DNA from: Halobacteriaceae archaeon Tc-Br11_E2g27
GTDB lineage: Archaea; Halobacteriota; Halobacteria; Halobacteriales; Haloarculaceae
Assembly: GCA_001564135.1 (NCBI GenBank)
Contig: LKNH01000066.1
Location: forward strand, 1-10,635
DNA length: 10,635 nt
Reading direction: 5' to 3'
The notes beneath the pieces are model-generated. The model was given only the letters and a program-made list of their open reading frames with translations, was not told the origin of the DNA and searched no databases. Made by a program: the position numbers and the translations under genes. Positions 6,576 through 10,635 of this stretch are shown here, piece by piece. Numbering within the stretch: position 1 is the stretch's first letter; each line of letters begins with the position of its first letter.

Positions 6576-7184
6576 ATGAGTCGCGGTGGGGATGTCGATA
6601 AATCGAAACGCGCCACATTGCGTCGGTTCGCAGCACTGGGAGCAGCAACGCCGCTCGTTTCCGTCGCAAGCGCATCCGAAAGCGATGCCCACGATGCAAT
6701 AGCGGGCTATGTCACTGCGACACCAGGTGCCCACTTTTCGAAAATCCGGGATGACCTTCAACTGGGTACCGGAGAAACCCAACACCACCTCAGACAACTG
6801 GAAAACGAGGATGTCCTCGAAAGCTACAAAGATGGCGATTACCGGCGGTATTTCCAAGCAAACCGGTTCAGTCAGTTCGAACAAGCAACGCTCAGCTATC
6901 TCCGGCGAGAAACACCGCGAGGGATGTTGATTACCCTGCTCGAACAGCCAGATATTTCGGCCGGTGAGTTGGCTGAATCGCTCGATGTGTCCGGGCCAAC
7001 GATAAGCAAGTATGCCGCCCAACTGGAAGATGTTGGCCTGCTCGAACGGACCGATAGCTACACCGTAACGAACCCGGAAACAGTGTTGTTACTGCTGGTC
7101 CGCTATGCCGATTCCTTTGGTGAGGATGCCGCAAAGCTTGCAGATATGGCACCCCGTCTGGTCAAGTATACGAACGAGCGATAG
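6576..7184 (+). CDS. Tandem winged-helix-turn-helix transcriptional regulator
   Basis: The product is 202 residues with two predicted winged-helix domains of MarR/ArsR-like type. The first is at about 38-98 (HDAIAGYVTATPGAHFSKIR, then TGETQHHLRQLENEDVLES and the wing GDYRRYF). The second is at about 112-175 (PRGMLITLLEQPDISAGELA, then SGPTISKYAAQLEDVGLLER and wing SYTVT). The helices TGETQHHLRQL and SGPTISKYAAQL are the likely DNA-reading helices. The N-terminus (SKRATLRRFAALGAATPLVSVASA, about 10-33) has a pair of arginines followed by a short hydrophobic run and resembles a Tat leader or weak membrane anchor, odd for a regulator. I chose the ATG at 6576 because TTTTAC lies 25-30 nt upstream and the domains start soon after; the frame is open upstream but would read through this promoter. 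Ligand and targets are unknown. It is divergent from usp and upstream of the phzF-like gene. Confidence 0.84.
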   Translation: MSRGGDVDKSKRATLRRFAALGAATPLVSVASASESDAHDAIAGYVTATPGAHFSKIRDDLQLGTGETQHHLRQLENEDVLESYKDGDYRRYFQANRFSQFEQATLSYLRRETPRGMLITLLEQPDISAGELAESLDVSGPTISKYAAQLEDVGLLERTDSYTVTNPETVLLLLVRYADSFGEDAAKLADMAPRLVKYTNER

Positions 7185-7220
7185 GTTCTGTAACGTACAC
7201 ATCCACATCGTTGTCCGTCA

Positions 7221-7226
7221 GTATCA
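7221..7226 (+). promoter_or_regulatory. TATA-like element of the phzF-like gene
   Basis: GTATCA lies 26-31 nt before the ATG at 7252, inside the 67-nt gap after the regulator gene. The gene could also be reached by read-through from the regulator. Confidence 0.35.
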
Positions 7227-7251
7227 ACTCCCTGCGCTGTGAGCATTGGCT

Positions 7252-8163
7252 ATGGGACAACGAGTGCTGCTCGTCGATGCGTTTGCCACGGAGCCACTGA
7301 CCGGTGAACCGTTCGTAATCAGTCCGGATGCGACACTATCTGAAACACAGTTAGAGCGGGTTGGCAGCGAGTTCGGTGCTGTTGGAACTATCTCCTATCG
7401 CGATGAAACACTCCGTTATACGGGCAGCGACTTACCTGTCGGGGCAGCAGTCGCAGGCTATGTAGGCCTATCAGAGCATGGGTCAGTATCAGAAGAGACT
7501 CTGCCGTTCAATGCTGCGGATTTCCCCGGAGTTGAACAGCTTTCGATGGAAGATGATGGGTTAGTCACGGTGAAACTGGTAACACAACAGGTTGACCAAC
7601 CAACACTCTCAGAAAGCGAGGTTGCAACAGCGCTTGGAATCAGCGTGGATTCGCTCAAAGATGTCGGTGCTGACCTGCCGTTGGGACGGACAGCCGCACA
7701 CGGCGGGACGCTATTTGTCCCCGTGAATTTCCTTGAACATCTCAGTCGGGCTTCACCAACACCGGAGACGTTACGTGAGTTGTGTGACGATATCGGTGTC
7801 TCGCGAGTGATGGCCCTTAGCTTTGACACTCTCAACCCTGAAAGCGCAGTACATGCACGCATATTCAGAACTGATGCGGTCGAGGGAACAAACCGTTCGA
7901 ACAGAGAGATGGAACGTGCAGCAGATGGGATTGCTTCCGGTGGCTGTGGGGCCTATCTGTGCTCACATACCGTATTCGACGGCGAATACGACCAGATTCA
8001 GATTGAATCCGGCCATTTCATCGATCGCCCATCGACGCTCTCGACCACACTTGATACGCACCCAACGGTCATCGGTCGCGGGTTGACGGTGCTCGAAGGG
8101 ACGGCTGTCATCCCCGAAGATGAAGATGACGACATCATCGAAGCGAACGGTAGTAGCCACTGA
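7252..8163 (+). CDS. Divergent PhzF-like isomerase-fold protein, probably catalytically altered
   Basis: The product is 303 residues, the normal PhzF length (about 280-300). It keeps the outline of the PhzF/diaminopimelate-epimerase-like fold: an opening LLVDAFATEPLTGEPFVIS (usually VDVF...P..GNP), a first-domain segment TLRYTGSDLPVGAAVAGY where typical members read ELPFAGHPTLG, a middle strand GGTLFVPV, and a second-domain stretch ARIFRTDAVEG followed by GIASGGCGAYLC, where typical members have E-DPATGSA. The usual catalytic glutamate (in NLSET) appears replaced, with GAVGT at 42-46 (Gly45), and the GDPATGSA phosphate-binding-like motif is absent. It may be a non-catalytic or re-purposed paralogue. 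The acidic tail 289-303 looks added. I prefer the ATG at 7252 over a TTG at 7246 because of TATA spacing. The stop codon lies inside a 15-nt word repeated after ppsA. The substrate is unknown and there is no phenazine pathway nearby. Confidence 0.68.
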   Translation: MGQRVLLVDAFATEPLTGEPFVISPDATLSETQLERVGSEFGAVGTISYRDETLRYTGSDLPVGAAVAGYVGLSEHGSVSEETLPFNAADFPGVEQLSMEDDGLVTVKLVTQQVDQPTLSESEVATALGISVDSLKDVGADLPLGRTAAHGGTLFVPVNFLEHLSRASPTPETLRELCDDIGVSRVMALSFDTLNPESAVHARIFRTDAVEGTNRSNREMERAADGIASGGCGAYLCSHTVFDGEYDQIQIESGHFIDRPSTLSTTLDTHPTVIGRGLTVLEGTAVIPEDEDDDIIEANGSSH

Positions 8164-8165
8164 AA
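8151..8165 (+). repeat. 15-nt copy of the MITE-like left end, spanning the phzF-like stop codon
   Basis: TAGTAGCCACTGAAA here is identical to 10554-10568, the left terminal repeat of the palindromic element after ppsA. The copy encodes the last residues and the TGA stop of the phzF-like gene. No matching right end or central hairpin is visible in the following 120 nt, so it is either a decayed remnant or chance. Confidence 0.45.
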
Positions 8166-8283
8166 CGATAGGCATATTATAACACAAAAAGAATGTGTGT
8201 CGCTACCATGGGTATAGAGAACCTACTGTCAGGAGCGAAGGTAAAAGTTCTTTAGCCTCGTCTGATTCCTTACAACCACGTAT
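8164..8283 (+). promoter_or_regulatory. ppsA promoter region with TATA element and an ACACA/TGTGT inverted repeat
   Basis: TTTAG at 8251-8255 lies 29-33 nt before the ppsA ATG and is the likely TATA element. Upstream, ACACA (8182-8186) and TGTGT (8195-8199) form an inverted repeat with an 8-nt A-rich spacer, a plausible regulator site about 50-70 nt upstream of the TATA element. An A+T-rich word CATATTATAA (8173-8182) precedes it. No regulator can be assigned from sequence. Confidence 0.35.
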
Positions 8284-10548
8284 ATGGCTGTACTCTGGCT
8301 GGAAGACATCAGGGCCGACGACATCGAGACTGTCGGCGGCAAAGCCGCATCACTCGGAGAGATGACCGCAGCGGACCTGCCTGTCCCCCCGGCGTTCGTC
8401 GTGACCGCTCAGACGTATCGCGCGTTTATCGAGGAAACCGGAATTGACGAGGAACTGTTCGAGGTTGTCGATATCGACACTGACGACTCTGGCGCACTCG
8501 CCGATGCTGCAGAGGCTGCACAGAACCTCATTCTCGAAACGCCGATGCCGGAGTCACTCCGCGAGGAAATTCTGGCAGCCTACAACGAGATTGGCGAGGA
8601 TGCCTCAGTTGCTGTCCGGTCATCAGCGACCGCCGAGGACCTGCCGGGTGCTTCGTTTGCCGGCCAACAGGAGACGTTTCTAAACGTCACCGGCGAAGAC
8701 CTCGTTGACCGCGTCAGAGAGTGTTGGGCGTCGCTGTTTACACAGCGCGCACTGTACTATCGAACGGAGCAGGGATTCGAAAACGACCTCGTGGATATCG
8801 CCGTCGTCGTCCAGCAGATGGTCGATGCCGATAAAAGCGGCGTCATGTTTACCAGCCACCCATCGACTGGTGCACCAATTGTTACTATCGAGGCCGCCTG
8901 GGGGCTCGGTGAAGCCGTCGTCTCCGGTGCAGTCACGCCCGATAACTACGTTATCGACCGTGAAACCGGTGACCTCACTGAGGAGACCGTCGCCACGAAG
9001 AAAGTGATGCACGTCAGGGATTCAGAGACCGGCGAAACTGTCGAACGGGAAGTGCCCGGCGACAAGCGGGACAAGCGAGTGTTGAGCGATAGCGAACTGG
9101 AAGAGCTGCTTGCTGTCGGCGAGGAGATTGAAGCCTACTACGGCGACCCACAGGATGTCGAGTGGGCAATTTACGATGGCGAGGTCTATCTCCTCCAATC
9201 GCGTCCGATTACGACGATAAGCGAGGAGGAAACGCAGTCCGCAGCCACCTCGAACGGTGGCACCTCGGAGAGTGCCGAAACGGAGACCGTCGTCTCCGGT
9301 ATCGGTGCAAGCCCAGGACGGGCCTCCGGTGCAGTGCGGATTCTGACCGACCTCAACAACCTTGATAAAGTAGAGGAAGGAGATGTCATCGTTGCGGAGA
9401 TGACGACGCCGGATATGGTTCCAGCGATGAAGCGGGCTTCCGGGATCGTGACCGACGAGGGCGGAATGACCTCGCATGCGGCAATCGTCTCCCGAGAACT
9501 CGGTGTTCCCGCAGTTGTCGGCGCGGAGGATGCAACCGAGCGTTTGCACGATGGTCAGCCGGTGACCATCGACGGCGAAAAAGGGCGGCTTGAGGTCGGT
9601 ATCCACGAAGAAGAAGAACACGATGCCGTTGAGGAAGTTCGGCCGGAGACCCCAGTCAAACCGATGACAGCTACGCGAGTCAAAGTCAACGTCTCGATTC
9701 CGGATGCCGCAGAGCGTGCTGCTGCGACTGGTGCCGACGGCGTTGGCCTCTTGCGTATTGAGCATATGATTCTGTCGCTCGGTAAAACGCCGGACCAGTA
9801 TATCGAAGACAACGGTGTCGAAGCGTATATCGAGCGGATTGCTGAGGGAATCGAGCGTGTCGCTGATGAGTTCTACCCACGGCCGGTCAGAGCCCGAACC
9901 CTTGATGCTCCGACTGACGAGTTCCGGCAACTCGAAGGCGGTGAAAATGAACCAGACGAACACAACCCGATGCTGGGCTATCGCGGAATTCGCCGTAGCC
10001 TTGACCAGCCAGACGTGTTCAAACACGAACTCGAAGCCTTCCGGCGGGTCTACGACCGGGGCTATGACAACGTCGAGATTATGCTCCCGCTCGTCAACGA
10101 CGCCTCCGATGTTGAAGCCGCTCGCACCCTGATGGAAGAGGCAGGTATCGACACGACGAAGCGAAACTGGGGTGTGATGATTGAGACGCCGGCGGCCGCC
10201 CTCACCGTCGATGCGCTCGCTGATTCCGGAATCGATTTCGCAAGCTTTGGAACAAACGACCTGACGCAGTATACGCTCGCCGTTGACCGAAACAACGAGA
10301 ACGTGGCCGACAGGTACGACGAAATGCACCCCGCAATCTTGCGCCTCATCGGCGACACTATTGAAGCCTGCCGCGAGGAAGGTGTAGATACGAGCATCTG
10401 TGGGCAGGCTGGTTCCGACCCGGAGATGGCGCAGTATCTCGTCGAGAAAGGTATTACGTCTATCAGCGCAAACATCGACGCCGTTCGGGATGTCCAGCAC
10501 GAGGTAAAGCGGGTCGAACAGAAGATGTTGCTCGATTCGGTTCGCTAA
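8284..10548 (+). CDS. ppsA: Phosphoenolpyruvate synthase (pyruvate, water dikinase)
   Basis: The product is 754 residues, close to the usual 750-800. PpsA converts pyruvate, ATP and water to phosphoenolpyruvate, AMP and phosphate, the cytoplasmic entry step of gluconeogenesis. Domains in order: the ATP/pyruvate-binding region at about 15-310, with VGGKAASLGEM, VRSSATAEDLPGASFAGQQE and LLQSRPITT; the swivelling phosphohistidine domain at about 340-440, with GGMTSHAAIVSRELGVPAVV (His398 carries the phosphate); and the C-terminal PEP-binding barrel at about 460-750, with GLLRIEHMI, RTLDAPTDEFRQLEGGENE, NPMLGYRGIR, FGTNDLTQYTLAVDRN and SICGQAGSDPEMAQYL (catalytic Cys706). No intein, frameshift or missing key residue is seen. 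The linker at about 311-336 is Ser/Glu-rich. The ATG at 8284 agrees with the family N-terminus and the upstream TATA element. A MITE-like hairpin element follows the stop within a few bases. Confidence 0.97.
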   Translation: MAVLWLEDIRADDIETVGGKAASLGEMTAADLPVPPAFVVTAQTYRAFIEETGIDEELFEVVDIDTDDSGALADAAEAAQNLILETPMPESLREEILAAYNEIGEDASVAVRSSATAEDLPGASFAGQQETFLNVTGEDLVDRVRECWASLFTQRALYYRTEQGFENDLVDIAVVVQQMVDADKSGVMFTSHPSTGAPIVTIEAAWGLGEAVVSGAVTPDNYVIDRETGDLTEETVATKKVMHVRDSETGETVEREVPGDKRDKRVLSDSELEELLAVGEEIEAYYGDPQDVEWAIYDGEVYLLQSRPITTISEEETQSAATSNGGTSESAETETVVSGIGASPGRASGAVRILTDLNNLDKVEEGDVIVAEMTTPDMVPAMKRASGIVTDEGGMTSHAAIVSRELGVPAVVGAEDATERLHDGQPVTIDGEKGRLEVGIHEEEEHDAVEEVRPETPVKPMTATRVKVNVSIPDAAERAAATGADGVGLLRIEHMILSLGKTPDQYIEDNGVEAYIERIAEGIERVADEFYPRPVRARTLDAPTDEFRQLEGGENEPDEHNPMLGYRGIRRSLDQPDVFKHELEAFRRVYDRGYDNVEIMLPLVNDASDVEAARTLMEEAGIDTTKRNWGVMIETPAAALTVDALADSGIDFASFGTNDLTQYTLAVDRNNENVADRYDEMHPAILRLIGDTIEACREEGVDTSICGQAGSDPEMAQYLVEKGITSISANIDAVRDVQHEVKRVEQKMLLDSVR

Positions 10549-10551
10549 TAC

Positions 10552-10635
10552 TATAGTAGCCACTGAAAGTCAATGCACACCCGATCGCACGAAGGCTGTG
10601 CGATCGGTGTGTAAATCGTTTCAATTGTTACTATA
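10552..10635. mobile_element. MITE-like palindromic element (runs to the window edge)
   Basis: This stretch of at least 84 nt has imperfect terminal inverted repeats. The left end TATAGTAGCCACTGAAA (10552-10568) and the reverse complement of the right end (10619-10635, TATAGTAACAATTGAAA) agree at 14 of 17 positions. Inside lies a strong hairpin (10576-10611). The whole unit folds on itself with a symmetrical 7-by-7 nt internal loop between the two stems. It contains no gene. This architecture is typical of small non-autonomous elements. It starts 3 nt after the ppsA stop and could also act as that gene's 3' end signal. The right boundary and any target-site duplication cannot be confirmed because the window stops exactly at the end of the repeat. 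Confidence 0.6.
10576..10611 (+). terminator. Strong hairpin 28 nt downstream of ppsA, possible transcription terminator
   Basis: The arms CACAC-C-CGATCGCAC (10576-10590) and GTGCGATCGGTGTG (10598-10611) pair over 14 bp with a single bulged C at 10581 and a 7-nt loop GAAGGCT. Only an A+T-rich stretch, not a clean T run, follows, so a terminator role is a guess. The hairpin is equally explained as the core of the palindromic element around it. Confidence 0.45.

Noticed and set aside
8224..8237. TACT followed by GAGCG upstream of ppsA, resembling the haloarchaeal TrmB site TACT-N7-8-GAGTA that controls gluconeogenic genes.
   Set aside because: The spacer is 5 nt instead of 7-8 and the right half differs from GAGTA, so the match is too weak to call, although the position just upstream of the TATA element is suggestive.
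4286..8283. The idea that elp3, usp, the regulator and the phzF-like gene form one functional system.
   Set aside because: elp3 and usp read opposite to the other two, each gene has its own promoter-like element, and the families have no established shared pathway.
9022..10563. A 513-residue open frame on the minus strand opposite ppsA.
   Set aside because: It lies entirely opposite a full-length, motif-perfect ppsA. The translation has no recognisable domain and is rich in Phe, Val, Arg and Cys, as expected of the complement of acidic halophile codons.

Overview
The window reads as chromosomal DNA of an extremely halophilic archaeon (class Halobacteria) of moderate G+C. The predicted proteins are rich in Asp and Glu and poor in Lys. 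There is a Tat-exported lipoprotein and an archaeosortase, and almost every gene has a TATA-like element about 25-33 nt upstream of its start codon, as expected for leaderless or near-leaderless haloarchaeal transcripts. I used that spacing to choose several start codons. I found no rRNA, tRNA, CRISPR array, integrase or transposase gene.

Layout, left to right. Archaeosortase A (artA, +) converges, with a 20-nt gap, on diphthine synthase (dph5, -). Dph5 is divergently paired with an unrecognised acidic protein of 183 residues (+). After a gene-free gap of about 150 nt comes a Tat lipoprotein with a seven-bladed beta-propeller (-). A 271-nt intergenic stretch with inverted and direct repeats follows, then elp3 (-; tRNA wobble-uridine modification) and a small universal-stress protein gene (-). 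The stress gene is divergent from a tandem winged-helix regulator (+), followed by a degenerate PhzF-like protein (+) and phosphoenolpyruvate synthase ppsA (+). The window ends in a nested inverted repeat of at least 84 nt that looks like a small non-autonomous mobile element (MITE-like).

Most genes are single-gene transcription units with their own TATA boxes, so the window is not one operon. Functionally it is a core housekeeping neighbourhood: surface-protein anchoring (ArtA), translation-machinery modification (Dph5 on elongation factor 2, Elp3 on tRNA) and gluconeogenesis (PpsA). Around these sit less well defined genes: the propeller lipoprotein, the stress protein, the regulator and the PhzF-like protein.

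I see no clear new multi-gene defence or biosynthetic system. The best leads are the MITE-like palindrome at the right edge, a 15-nt copy of its end fused to the phzF-like stop codon, a ring of blade-positioned histidines in the propeller lipoprotein, the PhzF-like protein lacking its catalytic motifs, and a DNA-binding regulator that begins with a Tat-like hydrophobic leader.
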